Part shown: piece by piece, positions 20,201-28,429 of the stretch
Layout of the letters: each line of letters opens with the position of its first letter
Numbering within the stretch: position 1 is the first letter of the stretch
Assembly: GCA_949825065.1 (NCBI GenBank)
Contig: OX463846.1
Coordinates: 11,218,177-11,282,176 of the forward strand
Origin: Odontocerum albicorne
Lineage: Eukaryota > Arthropoda > Insecta > Trichoptera > Odontoceridae
Length of the DNA stretch: 64,000 nt
Reading direction: 5' to 3'
Position numbers and translations under genes: made by a program
Notes under the pieces: generated by a model
The model's database searches: none
The model's input: the letters and a program-made list of their open reading frames with translations, nothing else
What the model was told of the DNA's origin: nothing

Positions 20201-22877
20201 ATAATTTTATATGTCATATTCTTATTTAAATATGTAGATATGATAAAAAATATTAAAATAAGGGAAAAGAATTGTAACACAAATTTTATTCAAAAGCGAT
20301 TTTTTATATTGTCTTATGAAAATTATTTAAGCAAAAAAATTTCAAACCAGCTGTGCAAAAAATACTTCTTTCATTCTTTTTGTCTTTCTCTATAATAAAT
20401 CCCACTCGTGTTTTAATAGTAGATTTGTTTAACCTTTCATTCGTTTTAAACCTCCTCAACGGACTTTTTTTCATCCTCCTTAAGACATCTGTTTTGAACT
20501 TACATATACACCCTTAGTAACCATTGTATATTGCTTATTTTATCATACATTGACACATCATATAGTATATTCTTAGCGCACGCGTATGCACTGTTATTTA
20601 CTCAGCTCCTTTAATTATTCTCCAGGTTCACGTTCCACTCCCATACATGTATATTGTCACTAATTCACAAAGACATAGGTCTTTACATATTAAAGTATTA
20701 TTTTTCTTTCTTATTTATTTTAAACAAAAATATTTTTTTACTTAGGTGTTTTTTTTAATATTTCACAAGATGAAGGAATCTATTTTAATTCAATAATCCA
20801 ATTTCACGATTAATCTTTCCGCAACTCAAAATATTCATCTCTGATACCATTTTTCGTAATGATATTTATATAAACGCAATCTCCCGTCTGTATGTCTCTC
20901 TCAGCCGCTGAGATGAAGGTATCCTTGAGGATGGTAAGAGCATGGTCCACAGTAAGAAACTGCATCTTGGTTTCTTGTTCGTTCCACATGCCCAGCTGGT
21001 TATCCAGCAACGGCTGTAGAAGTGGACCTCCAGACCCCACAGCTTTGTGATGAGGGGCTTCCATGGAACCTAAAGGATCAAAACTGTACACGCAGCCTTT
21101 GCCATCACTGTCCAGTCCGGTCAAAACGCTCGCCAGGAGAAACGGGAAGAAACGTTTACTGTAGAGGAGGATGGAAATCATTTGTGCCACAGCAGGAGTG
21201 GAGATAGTCTTCCGGTGGTCTTGAGAGTACATCTGCATGCGTTTTTGTACTGTTCTGCTCATGGTAAGAGCGTCGTTCCAGGATCCGGTGCAGCCGAGGA
21301 TCGTAGTATCGGAGAGGCGGAAGATCTTCTTTTGACTTCGTGTGATAATCGACAGGAGAGAACTCAAGCGAGTGTCGGCGCCCATAATTGCAAAGTCGTC
21401 TCCAGCTATCGCCACCATACTTCCGCTGCTGTCTGAATATGGCTGCATATTTCGTTCTCCTTCAGCGGGTAAAAACCCATGCGGAGTATACATCATAATG
21501 ATGAGCGCAACCAACTTCGAACTTTTTCTTTCTTGAATAATGACTGTGAATTCCTATATATGAAGGAGTATATGTCAGTGTTAAGTGATACCTCGACTTG
21601 ATAATAAATCCGACGTGGACACGATCGTGAAATAATGCAAAAAAAAACAAAAACGCAAATTGGCAGAGAAAAATTCAATTCAAGAATATGAAAACGAATT
21701 CATTATCGAATTTAAAAATAAAAGTAGGTATGCGAAATATAAAATAATTGCAGTAAATAAGAGATCTGAGAATCAATGTTGCGAAATGCAGTCATGGTGA
21801 TAGAAAAGGATTAAAAGAGAAGTAAATGGCATATACTATATAGTGAACAATGAAATATTGGAGCAAGTTGAGGAATTCTGCTATTTAGGTAGAGTTTTCT
21901 CAGATAGTGAAAGAGTTACGAGGGATATCGAACGGCGTGTAGCGATAGAAAATAAAATCAATGGAGCACTAAAACATATACTCGAACTGGACAGTATCGA
22001 AGACTGCTAAGATGATAGTCCACAACAGTATTTTAATATTAACTTTGATGTATATGAGTGAAATATGGACGTGGAAAATATTGAAAGGAGCCGATTATCG
22101 TTGTAGAAATGCGTGCGCTGAGAAGAATACAAGAATACATGGGGTGACATTGTATGACAGAATACGGATTGAAGAAATTAAGGATGTGTTGAATAAAATG
22201 AAGAAGAGTACGTCGAGATGGATTTGGCATGTAGAAAAAAATGAATGAAGTAAGACAAACAACACAGTGCAAATGTGGGTAGAAGGTGTGGTAAAGGAAC
22301 ATCAAGGAAAGTATGATTGAATCAAGTGAATGATATTTTGAAAGATGGAAACGTAGAAAGTCAAACAGATCGTGGGAGTTCTATGAGACGGTGAATAAAC
22401 ATAGAAGAGGCGAAGGATATGTGTCGAGATAAGAAAGTCTGAAGTTCTTTCCTCTCAGCCTACCCCGACAGGGAAACGGCGTAATAGTATGTATGTACTT
22501 ATTCTAAATATACATTTTAAGTTAACAAAAGGGTTAACAATTATCCATAAGCTATAAAAATGTGCTTATAGGTTAACAATTATCCATAAGCTATAAAAAT
22601 GTGCTTATAGGTTAACAATTATCCATAAGCTATAAAAATGTGCTTATAGGTTAACGAATGCAAGTAATTATCTGCTGAACAAAAGTATATTTTATTTAAG
22701 AGAAGGAGTGAACGAGGTTTTACCTTGTCCAGGTTGAGGTTGCTGAAGGGAAACCACTTCCCGACGAAGACGACGACAGGTCGGCCTAGACGGTCCACGC
22801 CGCTTTGGTACAGACAGCCGATGCCAGCCACCTCCGTGAGATCCTCGGACTTAGCGCGCCGCAGGAGTCGCTCGTAT
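11171..22877 (-). CDS. Gdap2: Gdap2, last five coding exons (partial gene)
   Basis: Minus-strand gene for ganglioside-induced differentiation-associated protein 2. Family members carry an N-terminal macro domain and a C-terminal Sec14/CRAL-TRIO-type lipid-binding domain; only the latter is visible here. Five exons (22877-22724, 17269-17130, 16535-16481, 14532-14389, 11215-11171) have AG acceptors and GT donors. They add up to 538 nt that read about 178 residues without interruption to a TAA. Junction phases agree at every step. Diagnostic stretches are GIGCLYQSGVDRLGRPV, ALLYLIYLLDPIVKGDYV, PYKYKKNLKAFYIVHP, TWWFTTFMAPAIK and EIPAYITEYDMT. The five-exon reading matches the insect-type protein. 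The first exon here begins with one base of a split codon, so more exons lie upstream, but none is recognisable up to 64000. Introns are filled with mobile elements and one nested gene. Confidence 0.92.
11545..11690. repeat. dispersed repeat F, copy 1
   Basis: The part from TTCGGATTAAGAACCATTGG to TCATCATCGTACCTATTG matches 62550-62625 at roughly 70 percent by eye, in the same orientation. A mariner begins directly at its right end (11691). Confidence 0.5.
11691..12549 (-). mobile_element. mariner (family 3), internal-deletion copy
   Basis: The left end ACACATCGATCAATAAGTCC runs on into CGGGACTAAC. The right end has the complementary GTTAGTCCCGG, followed by a scrambled duplication of TTGATGCGTTA. 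TA dinucleotides flank it at 11689-11690 and 12550-12551. The transposase lies on the minus strand, but the sequence between the FWD motif and the left terminal repeat is gone, so the element is about 860 bp instead of some 1300. A second family copy is at 15313-15852. Confidence 0.82.
11760..12370 (-). pseudogene. mariner family-3 transposase, truncated and mutated
   Basis: The ATG at 12370 starts MEKTECHVLIKHCFLM. Scattered frame breaks and stops follow (for example after NTVQTQ). The identifiable pieces in order are WYADFKRIRTDTNDAERSGC, NLKIVMENRKVKLREIADIL, then from 12014 DDSERHLALFTLNKQKFLHR, YVTMDETWIHHYTPESNRQS and AGKIMASVFWD. The first catalytic Asp (TMDETW) is present; the second and third are deleted. 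It is inactive. Confidence 0.82.
12600..12733. repeat. dispersed repeat H, left part of interrupted copy
   Basis: TAGATGCAATTTATCATCAT onward matches 3808 onward. The copy resumes at 13655 (TTAGATGGCTGTGCATCACA) after the fold-back mariner. Confidence 0.55.
12897..13073 (+). pseudogene. mariner family-2 transposase N-terminus (left arm)
   Basis: The ATG at 12897 opens MEYQVDKSEHFRHLLL, then NRGNKAAKAARNICEVYGGD and AMNERTARRWFLRFKDGNF. Homology stops after FDL. It is a truncated relic. Confidence 0.8.
13110..13473 (-). pseudogene. mariner family-2 transposase N-terminus (right arm)
   Basis: The minus strand from the ATG at 13473 runs through CELYGGDAMN, a stop replacing the following codon, then RTARRWFLHFKDGNF, KDMEHSGRPVDFDEDRL, EQMNCSYITVYHYLKSM and FGAWVPHV near 13110. 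It extends further into the gene than the left arm does but also lacks the catalytic domain. Confidence 0.8.
13787..14270 (+). mobile_element. Tigger/pogo-like DNA transposon relic
   Basis: It begins with CAGTGGAACTTAAGTTCTTG, the CAGTGGAAC-type terminus of Tigger/pogo elements, with repeats of TTCTCGAATA. Immediately after comes what resembles the C-terminal tail of a Tigger-type transposase (LKCRQKPTSSDRFLVKQK at 13905-13960), so the core gene is deleted. A Pro/Ser tail in shifting frames follows and then a 3' region GGGTCTGGAACGGATTAATC (14159-14178). Terminal complementarity at the right is not clean. The assignment rests on general family resemblance. Confidence 0.42.
14389..14532 (-). 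CDS. Gdap2: Gdap2 exon, end of CRAL-TRIO domain
   Basis: Forty-eight codons, phase 0 at both ends: MMTWWFTTFMAPAIKQKVHN, LPGVEYLYSVMERDQ and LEIPAYITEYDMT. The acceptor is ATTTCCAG at 14533-14540 and the donor GTAAGA at 14388-14383. This is the C-terminal part of the Sec14-like fold. It is clearly richer in GC than the introns. Confidence 0.92.
14745..15245 (-). repeat. LINE-A 3' fragment
   Basis: The minus strand reads GRGRPRQIWLDQV-like sequence near 14765-14820 and an LMYESETW-like motif near 15215-15235, in broken frames. About 100 bp of unrelated sequence is inserted near 14826-14910. It lacks the standard 3' tail. Confidence 0.7.
15313..15852 (-). mobile_element. mariner (family 3), 5' end fragment
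   Basis: Nearly identical to 12020-12549. The right terminus is intact: its outward reading is ATTGATCAATAAGTCCCGGG, then ACTAAC, with TA at 15853-15854. The left side is lost at about 15313 within the transposase gene. Pseudogene remnants run from the ATG at 15673: HCFLMGKNTVQTQ, ICRWYADFKRVRTDTND, then VMENRKVKLREIADILKIS. It serves as the reference for the original right terminus of the copy at 11691-12549. Confidence 0.82.
15853..16019. mobile_element. MITE with ~50-bp terminal inverted repeats
   Basis: TATAGTGAACTCGGTTTTAG onward at the left is the inverted complement of CTAAAACCAAGTTCACTATA at the right, extending about 50 bp per side with a few mismatches. It is about 167 bp long, with no coding sequence and a TA at each edge. 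It abuts the mariner end exactly at the shared TA. Confidence 0.75.
16105..16225 (+). repeat. LINE-A 3' tail
   Basis: Ends in the family tail: CTCTGCTTACCCTACAAGGA, then GTGTGATGGTATGTATC. Only the untranslated end is left. Confidence 0.65.
16481..16535 (-). CDS. Gdap2: Gdap2 exon, CRAL-TRIO domain
   Basis: A 55-nt exon. Its first base completes a Lys codon split by the intron, then reads YKKNLKAFYIVHPTIWTK. The acceptor is TTCCAG and the donor GTTTGT. The YKKNLKxxYIVHP motif is a hallmark of this branch of Sec14-like domains. Confidence 0.92.
17130..17269 (-). CDS. Gdap2: Gdap2 exon, CRAL-TRIO domain
   Basis: A 140-nt exon starting in phase 0 (ALLYLIYLLDPIVKGDYVIA), then YFHTLTSGANYPSFAWLKEV and YSILPY. 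It ends with two bases of a Lys codon before GTGAGT. The acceptor is TTCATTGCAG. The sequence is GC-rich compared with its flanks. Confidence 0.93.
17462..17670 (-). mobile_element. MITE G, copy 1 (degraded)
   Basis: CACAAATTTGCCCCGTTACA through TAGGTAAATACATTACATAA matches the reverse complement of 26210-26330 over about 150 bp. The left terminal repeat is eroded and the right one is barely recognisable. Confidence 0.65.
18330..19494 (+). mobile_element. maT/Tc1-like transposon relic
   Basis: A decayed Tc1/mariner-superfamily element carrying a transposase pseudogene in the plus direction. The right side ends with CATAAAACGCACCCTGTACA, a typical terminus of this group. A matching left terminus could not be found. 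It lies in the intron between the second and third Gdap2 exons of this window. Confidence 0.7.
18345..19397 (+). pseudogene. maT/Tc1-like transposase pseudogene
   Basis: Pieces in order: DPQQRVEVIKTFNF near 18358, PSKPTIQRVINN, then PEKIHAVRQSVRERPCTSHR, RRAQELGMSPSCLLKIIKKD and LHFYPYKIQLTQELQENYHK. The catalytic pieces are ISDKAHFDLTGFVNKQN (first Asp; the usual Glu of SDEAHF is Lys), HPRRVTVWCAI, MWFQQDGATARAT (second Asp) and PDLTAPDYFL (third acidic site). The C-terminal part covers KGKVYTTKPTIIPVLKDDIR. Stops near 18508, 18552 and 18948, with frame changes after 18950, show it is long dead. Confidence 0.8.
19600..20670 (-). repeat. LINE-A-related fragments, diverged
   Basis: Two blocks (about 19620-20070 and 20360-20670) whose minus strand carries broken versions of the RT C-terminal reading. 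They contain the HVxRM-type and LMYGSETW-type landmarks and lines such as CCATTTCAATCTCCCTTTTT on the plus strand. About 300 bp of unrelated AT-rich DNA separates them. They are more diverged than the other copies. Confidence 0.5.
20810..21496 (-). CDS. PSMB1-like: proteasome subunit beta type-1-like, intronless
   Basis: An intact 228-codon reading from the ATG at 21496 (MMYTPHGFLPAEGE) to TAA 20810-20812. It belongs to the proteasome beta-6/PSMB1 family of non-catalytic subunits in the two beta rings of the 20S core. Visible family features are GSMVAIAGDDFAIMGADTRL, the ILGCTGSW turn, AVAQMISILLYSKRFFPF, KGCVYSFDPLGS, LLQPLLDNQLG, DTFISAAERDIQTGD and the C-terminal INIITKNGIRDEYFELRKD. As in the family, there is no mature N-terminal catalytic Thr. 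It has no introns and lies within a Gdap2 intron on the same strand, which suggests a retrocopy. Length is close to normal and nothing breaks the frame. Several usually conserved positions differ (the segment after DTRLSS reads LLSIITRS), so it may be a diverged paralogue. A TATATA sequence about 60 bp upstream and an AATAAA about 90 bp downstream could serve as promoter and poly(A) signals. Confidence 0.92.
   Translation of the reverse strand: MMYTPHGFLPAEGERNMQPYSDSSGSMVAIAGDDFAIMGADTRLSSLLSIITRSQKKIFRLSDTTILGCTGSWNDALTMSRTVQKRMQMYSQDHRKTISTPAVAQMISILLYSKRFFPFLLASVLTGLDSDGKGCVYSFDPLGSMEAPHHKAVGSGGPLLQPLLDNQLGMWNEQETKMQFLTVDHALTILKDTFISAAERDIQTGDCVYINIITKNGIRDEYFELRKD
21730..22505 (+). repeat. 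LINE-A, longest uninterrupted 3' copy
   Basis: The plus strand reads, with breaks, EILEQVEEFCYLGRVFSDSE near 21850-21910, then DIERRVAIENKINGALKHIL, an LMYMSEIWTWK motif (22050-22080), MRALRRIQ-type sequence and KMKKSTSRWIWHVEKNE. The 3' tail AGCCTACCCCGACAGGGAAA, then CGGCGTAATAGTATGTATGT, lies at 22455-22497. It serves as the reference copy for the shorter relics. Confidence 0.78.
22533..22660. repeat. 39-bp tandem repeat, 3 copies
   Basis: Unit GTTAACAATTATCCATAAGC followed by TATAAAAATGTGCTTATAG. Starts at 22533, 22572 and 22611, with a truncated fourth start at 22650. The copies are essentially identical, so the expansion is recent. It ends about 70 bp from a Gdap2 exon, inside the intron. 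Confidence 0.95.
22724..22877 (-). CDS. Gdap2: Gdap2 exon, start of CRAL-TRIO region
   Basis: A 154-nt exon. The acceptor is GTTTGCAG; the first base completes a codon split by the upstream intron. It reads YERLLRRAKSEDLTEVAGIG, CLYQSGVDRLGRPVVVFVGK and WFPFSNLNLDK, and ends in phase 0 at GTAAAA. This is the most upstream Gdap2 exon found. The macro-domain exons must lie further to the right or beyond the window. Confidence 0.93.
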
Positions 22878-22964
22878 CTGCAAACAATTCAATAATGGTT
22901 TGATAAAAAATACATCACAAATTGAAAACAAACTCTGATTTTTTATGGCTATTCATTATTCACT

Positions 22965-23098
22965 GAGAAAAATGGAAGGTGTATGAGAAACATGTATGGT
23001 GGAGATGTATGGATGTGGACGAGGTGAGAGCTGTGTGCATGGATAGAAAGGCGTGGAGGTTTGTCCTCTTTGCCTACTCCAAAAGGGAGATGTATGTA
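22965..23098 (+). repeat. LINE-A 3' tail
   Basis: GGATGTGGACGAGGTGAGAG onward and a degraded tail (TTTGCCTACTCCAAAAGGGA, then GATGTATGTAAG). SINE-A begins directly after it. Confidence 0.6.
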
Positions 23099-23104
23099 AG
23101 AATT

Positions 23105-23325
23105 ATGACGACCTCCGTGGCCTAGTTGGTAAGATTCCTAACACTCATCCTGAGGGGTGCGAGTTCAATTCCAGTTGTTACCCAGATTGTTCAAAATGGG
23201 GTCCAGTCGGGTTTCACTTCAAACTAGTTAGGCGTCTTTCTAATTTCTTGGAAGGAATTTCCCTTTCACATGGCAATAGGATCATCAGGTTATATACAAT
23301 GAAAGTGTAACACAATTTATTTATT
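23105..23325 (+). repeat. SINE-A, full-length copy
   Basis: A tRNA-like head: GACCTCCGTGGCCTAGTTGG (A-box region), then GGTGCGAGTTCAATTCC (B-box region). The body carries GTCGGGTTTCAC and TTTCTTGGAAGGAATTTCCC, and it ends in ATGAAAGTGTAACAC. The same structure recurs many times between 35 and 61 kb. It is about 220 bp and presumably transcribed by RNA polymerase III. It does not look like a functional tRNA, as no matching acceptor stem follows. Confidence 0.75.
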
Positions 23326-23387
23326 TTATTTACATTACAAGTAATTATATGTATACATAGTATATGCAAAACTAGACGCAACAGAAA

Positions 23388-23525
23388 AAAAACAGGCAAT
23401 TTCAAGTGGACACTTAATGTCTATGTTTCTGGGCTTGCCTTTCATTTGTCGTGTCCTCAGTAAACTATGCTTTTGCCTGTATCTCACTGAGGACATATAG
23501 ACATAAACAAATAGGTTGAGGCTTT
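23388..23525 (-). repeat. dispersed repeat E, copy 1
   Basis: The reverse complement of TGTCGTGTCCTCAGTAAACT and GCCTGTATCTCACTGAGGAC matches the plus strand at 52458-52560. The two copies are over 100 bp long. Nature unknown. Confidence 0.65.
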
Positions 23526-23667
23526 TTTTTAATTGTTGATTAATCAATAAATAACTTGTAAAATATAATTATAAGTATGTATCACGTGAGTCAACCCTTG
23601 ATGCACTTAATTATTTCTGAGGAATCAATAAATAACCCATCTCTAAATGTACTCCACACTTAATCAA

Positions 23668-24055
23668 AAACACAGTATATTTAACAGTTTAAATTATGTA
23701 TGCAAAAACACAGTATATTTAACAGTATAAATGTAACAATGTTATGTATGTAAAACACAGTATATTTAACAGTATAAATATAACAATGTTATGTATGTAA
23801 AAACACAGTATATTTAATAGTATAAATATAACAATGTTATGTATGTAAAAACACAATATATTTAACAGTATAAATATAACAATGTTATGTATTTAAAAAC
23901 CATTTAACAGTATAAATATAACAATGTTATGTACGTAAAAACACAGTATATTTAACAGTATAAATATACCAATGAATTCACATATAACAATATATTTAAC
24001 AGTATAAATATAATAATGAATTCACATATAACAATATATTTAATAGTATATTTAT
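23668..24055. repeat. ~48-bp tandem repeat, about 8 copies
   Basis: Unit built on CACAGTATATTTAACAGTAT plus AAATATAACAATGTTATGTA. Copies become shorter and more diverged toward 24050. AT-rich, non-coding. Confidence 0.9.
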
Positions 24056-24424
24056 CTTATATGCCCATTAATACTAATTTCGAGGTTCTTTTAAATATAC
24101 AGAAGAAGTTTTTTGCATACATTTTATTCTATTAATTAATGTACGAGTACAATATATACTGGACCGTTCCTACAATAAATGATGACATTTAAAAACCAGG
24201 TAATCTCCGTACCATGCGAAGCTGGGTAAAAATGGTTAAAATAGGAAAACACTTTAAATGCCAAACAAACGCAAAGTTAAATGTCGAAGTATACCTACTC
24301 GAAACCAAATGTCAAAACCTCCCAAATGTCAAGAATCGGGGGCGGAGGAACTCTGGTCCGGTGGGCGCTGATTTGAGTACGCAGAAGTTAAGCGGTTTCT
24401 TTATAAACATTTAAATTTTTTCAA

Positions 24425-24665
24425 CAAGCCTTTTATTTATTACGAAACAAGCATTCATTACGAAACATTTTATTCATTATGAAACTATTTTTCAACATTC
24501 AACAAGCCTTTTATTCATTACGAAACAAGCATTCATTACGAAACATTTTATTCATTACGAAACAATTATTCAACATTCAACAAGCCTTTAATTCATTACG
24601 AAACATTTTATTCATTACGAAACAATTATTCAACATTTAACAAGCCTTTTATTCATTACGAAATT
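24425..24665. repeat. compound tandem repeat with ATTCATTACGAAAC core
   Basis: Repeats of ATTCATTACGAAACATTTT and CAACATTCAACAAGCCTTT in higher-order order, about 10 core copies. Non-coding. Confidence 0.88.
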
Positions 24666-25089
24666 TATCGTACTATAATTTCTATTGAAACTTGTTCAAA
24701 ATGCGAATATAACATTGTGAAAAAAGGTAAAATCTCTCAACTAAATTTAATTGTAACATGATCGTGTTAAAAGAGGTACAAATACTGCCAGTTGTAGCGA
24801 AAACCATAGATACATCGCCGTTTCATCTCATTACCCTTCAGCTAGTAATTTATACAGCGCCATTCAGAGCAGTGATTTTCAACCATTTTACACCTGCAGA
24901 TCAGTGAAAATATGAGAAATGTCTCGCGAACTACTAAATCAGAAAAAAAAAAATATTTTTAAAGTATTTTTGACTTTTTCTTATTTTTTATCCTTTTTAA
25001 GTGAGTGAGCCGTTGCACACCAGCAAACTCACTGGCAACACCGCTGTACTGCATCCGATGGTACACCTGAAGTGAGACGATCGCAGCAC

Positions 25090-25265
25090 ATCGGGCACGT
25101 TTTTCTTTTAAATAGATATGATCGAATTCACAGGTATCCTTTTACCCCCAAATACTAGGCGGAAAAAATGTCTGTCATTCGAGGAGAATAGCACAGTGCA
25201 GGGTTTGAACCGACGACCTTCCGTATGGAAGTTTAGCGCGTTACCACGCGGCCATGCGCACCTCA
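25090..25265 (-). repeat. SINE-B copy
   Basis: The minus strand has a tRNA-like head: GCATGGCCGCGTGGTAACGC, then GGTCGTCGGTTCAAACCCTG. The body GATACCTGTGAATTCGATC-like sequence corresponds to 63838-63930, where a second copy lies in plus orientation. Confidence 0.65.
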
Positions 25266-25299
25266 TTAAGTGAATAATAAGTAGTTAGAAAACTAGTAG

Positions 25300-25428
25300 A
25301 AGTTTTATGAGAAAGTGTATAGATGTAGAAGAGGCGAAAGATGTGTGTCGAGAAAGGAAAGCCTAGCGCTATGTGTTTTCTGCTTACCTCGACAAAGAAA
25401 TAGTGTGATAGCATCTATGTATGTTAAA
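25300..25428 (+). repeat. LINE-A 3' tail
   Basis: TAGATGTAGAAGAGGCGAAA, then GATGTGTGTCGAGAAAGGAA and the tail GCTTACCTCGACAAAGAAAT ending in ATGTATGT. It is the same tail as at 2000-2090. Confidence 0.72.
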
Positions 25429-25500
25429 ACAGTAAAATCTTTTAAAGAAGTATGGTATAATTAAACTTGCTTTCAAAGAGAAAAGTTAACATTTTGAGTA

Positions 25501-26462
25501 AACAGTGTGTTACACTACTAATATTGTGCTTCCAAGAGAGTCCACATTCATACATTTGTTATAACAATATTATTACGAGTATGCTACACCCACATTCTTA
25601 AACAGTGTGTTACACTACTAATATTGTGCTTCAAGAAAGCCCACATTCATACATTTGTTATAACAATATTATTACGAGTATGCTACACCCACATTCCTCA
25701 ACAGTGTGTTACACTACCAATATTGTGCTTCAAGAGAGGCCACATTCATACATTTGTTATAACAATATTATTACGAGTATGCTACACCCACATTCCTAAA
25801 CAGTGTGTTACACTACCAATATTGTGCTTCCAAGAGAGTCCACATTCATACATTTGTTATAACAATATTATTACGAGTATGCTACACCCACATCCTTAAA
25901 CAGTGTGTTACACTACTAATATTGTGCTTCAAGAGAGCCCACATTCATACATTTGTTATAACAATATTATTACGAGTATGCTACACCCACATTCCTAAAC
26001 AGTGTGTTACACTACTAATATTGTGCTTCAGCTACACCCACATTTCTAAACAGTGTATTACACTACTAATATTGTGCTTCTAGAGAGCCCACATTCATAC
26101 ATTTCTTAAAACAATATTATTATGCTACACCCACATTCCTAAACAGTGCGTTACACTATAGTTCGGAAATTCTAGGATGAGTCCTGTGACAGCTCACAAA
26201 TTTGCCCCAATACAACCTTATGTAATGTATTTACCTAAATAACTTGCTATTTATTAGAATTGAGGCTTATATTAAAGTTGATAAAATAATTAAAATTACT
26301 GAACATCGTTACAAGGTTGTATTGGGGAAAATTTGTGAGCTGTCACAGGACTCATCCTACAATTTCCGAACTATTCTAATATTGTGCTTCACGAGAGCCC
26401 ACATTCATACATTTGTTATAACAATATTATTACGAGTATTATGCTACACCCACATTCCTAAA
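25501..26462. repeat. ~100-bp tandem array, 7-8 copies, interrupted by a MITE
   Basis: Unit AACAGTGTGTTACACTACTA ... TACACCCACATTCCTAA. Starts at 25501, 25601, 25700, 25799, 25899 and 25998 show a 99-100 bp period. Then come a shortened copy (26048), one more, and a final part at 26374-26462 after the MITE. Each full unit includes one TACGAGTA octamer. Openings in several frames are by-products of the repetition, not genes. Confidence 0.95.
26159..26373 (+). mobile_element. MITE G, copy 2, with ~60-bp terminal inverted repeats
   Basis: The left end AGTTCGGAAATTCTAGGATG continues through CAGCTCACAAATTTGCCCC. The right end is its inverted complement (GTCACAGGACTCATCCTACA, then ATTTCCGAACT). 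The two ends match over about 60 bp with very few differences. It is about 215 bp, AT-rich in the centre, non-coding, with TA at the edges, and inserted inside the 100-bp tandem array. Confidence 0.85.
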
Positions 26463-26699
26463 ACTCCACGCGATAACTGCCGAGATCAGGTTGAATAATT
26501 TAGTTAGAGACAAACCGAGAAACTCGCTACACATACTATATACAGTGTTTGCCAAATATTTGTCATTAGAAATTCTGTTGGGGAACATCCTGTTTTCATT
26601 TGCTTGTTCTCTTACAGAAATGTTCCTCGCACGATGGTTTATACACAAAATACATATAAGACTTCACTAACATAAGATATATTATAATTTGTTTACACA

Positions 26700-27120
26700 C
26701 ATTCATACCATCACGCCTTCTCCCTATCGGGATAGGCAGAAAGGAGAAAGTGCCAAACTCTCCCATTGCGACCCACATCTTTCGTATTTTCTACATCCAT
26801 TTACCTTTTCAAACAGATCCTAAGATTTTTATGACATTTTACATTTCCTTCTTTCAAAATACCGTACACTTGACTCAACATACTTTATTTGGTCATCCAC
26901 TCATAATTGCATTATATATTTGTTTTGTTAGTATTTCATCATCCATTCGTTCCACGTGACGTGACACATCAGAAGTCTTCTTCATCTTGCTCAACAGATC
27001 AACCTTAAATTATACTCAATTCCACATTTTGTAATACGTAGTCAACTCATGTATTTTTCTAAGTCCTCGCATTTTAACATTTATTTGACTTTTTCTAGTT
27101 ATGTTAAATTTTTATAAATT
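26700..27120 (-). repeat. LINE-A 3' fragment
   Basis: Reverse of the family tail at 26705-26740 (ATACCATCACGCCTTCTCCC, then TATCGGGATAGGCAG), followed by the RT C-terminal remnant. It is truncated at 27120, just before a mariner derivative. Confidence 0.72.
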
Positions 27121-27127
27121 CCAAATA

Positions 27128-27501
27128 CGAGGGTCATCCAGAAACTAAGGTTATACGGGCTTCTGAGGCCGGGGAATTTTTTTTGTTTCGAAGTTTTTTG
27201 TTTCGAAGTGTAGGGGGGATCCTAGCGGTCAGTTTGGTCCCGCGTGTTTGTCGGCCATTTTGTTCAGTCACGTACATACATACCATCACGTGAAGAAGTG
27301 GCTGAAAGAGCTGGCGGCGGAGGTCCATGACACCGGCATACAAAAGCTGGTGCCCCGACTACAGAAATGTCTCGATCTCGACGGCGATTACGTTGAAAAA
27401 TAGTTTAATATATTTTTGAAATATCCTGTGAATTTCAATTAAATACAAGAATTTTTCGATCCTACATAAATGTTGTAACCTTATTTTCTGGATGACCCTC
27501 G
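27128..27501 (+). mobile_element. mariner (family 4), 374-bp deletion derivative
   Basis: The ends are inverted repeats: CGAGGGTCATCCAGAAACTA at the left and the complement of CGAGGGTCATCCAGAAAATA at the right. TA flanks at 27126-27127 and 27502-27503. Only the very C-terminus of the transposase survives (27295-27403: KKWLKELAAEVHDTGIQKLV, then CLDLDGDYVEK and TAG). It cannot move without a donor transposase. Confidence 0.9.
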
Positions 27502-28429
27502 TATGTATCAATAAAATTTTACGTTACGTACTTACAATAAACTGATTATAACATACGTACTCGTACATGATTTGTTTTTTCATTTGGTATCGTTTAAGAC
27601 TTTCTTGAATATTATCCGTTTTGAATAGTTAATATCGAAGGTTTTTCCTTTTGGTTGAAGATTTCAGGCCGACGTAGAAGGGTTATCAAAGGTTTTTCGC
27701 GTAATCTGGGGATTCTAGATATTTGAAAAAAACTGCCTTCAGATATTTTCCTCATAATCTGGAGATTTAGGTGACAAAGAATATATACTTTTGACAAAAA
27801 ATATACTATTGCAATTTTGACTATGATAAAAATACATAAAGCACGTGGTGAGGAAGTATAGTAATTGAAGGATGATTAGTTACATTTTGATATAAACAGT
27901 TACTGATTTTCACGTACTATGGTAGAATATATTCATGAATATAAAATATGAACACTTATTTCAACGAAATGAAGTTAAACAAATGTTCATATTTATGATA
28001 AGCAGCATATAAGCAATGGAAAAACTTATGATAAGCAGCACATAAGCTATAGAAAAACGTAAATTCCGACGTCTAAAGAGTAAAACGAAGTCGGAAGTAA
28101 ATTGATTCTGGGACGCCTGCTTGCTTAGTGTGAATGATAACCGTTAAACTACAGCCACAATAATTCATGATAAGACCCAGAAACAAAGATACTTACCAGG
28201 CAGCCTTGTAAACTACGAGTTATAAAAAGAAGCCTGCAAAGAACTGTGCTTGGAATATCATCAATAAACACGAAGAGAAAGGAATGGATCCGTAGCCAAA
28301 CTAAAGTGTTGGACGTAGTGGAAAGATTGCTCGGTTGAATCATGTTAATTTTGATTTCCTAAAGAACGTTTCTGTAATAATTTATTCAATTACGAGTATT
28401 TTTTTCTTAATTTATTAAATTTCTTTATC

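Noticed and set aside
23105..23180. Functional tRNA gene
   Set aside because: The A- and B-box-like parts are present, but the cloverleaf does not close and the same head occurs in many SINE-A copies.
24180..24240. Helitron 3' end (CATGCGAAGCTGGG)
   Set aside because: Resembles the GCGAAGC hairpin region of Helitrons, but there is no CTAG-type terminus or 5' TC end, so support is too thin.
25605..26083. Overlapping plus-strand openings of 64-92 codons
   Set aside because: They are products of the 100-bp tandem array, open because the unit lacks stops in those frames.
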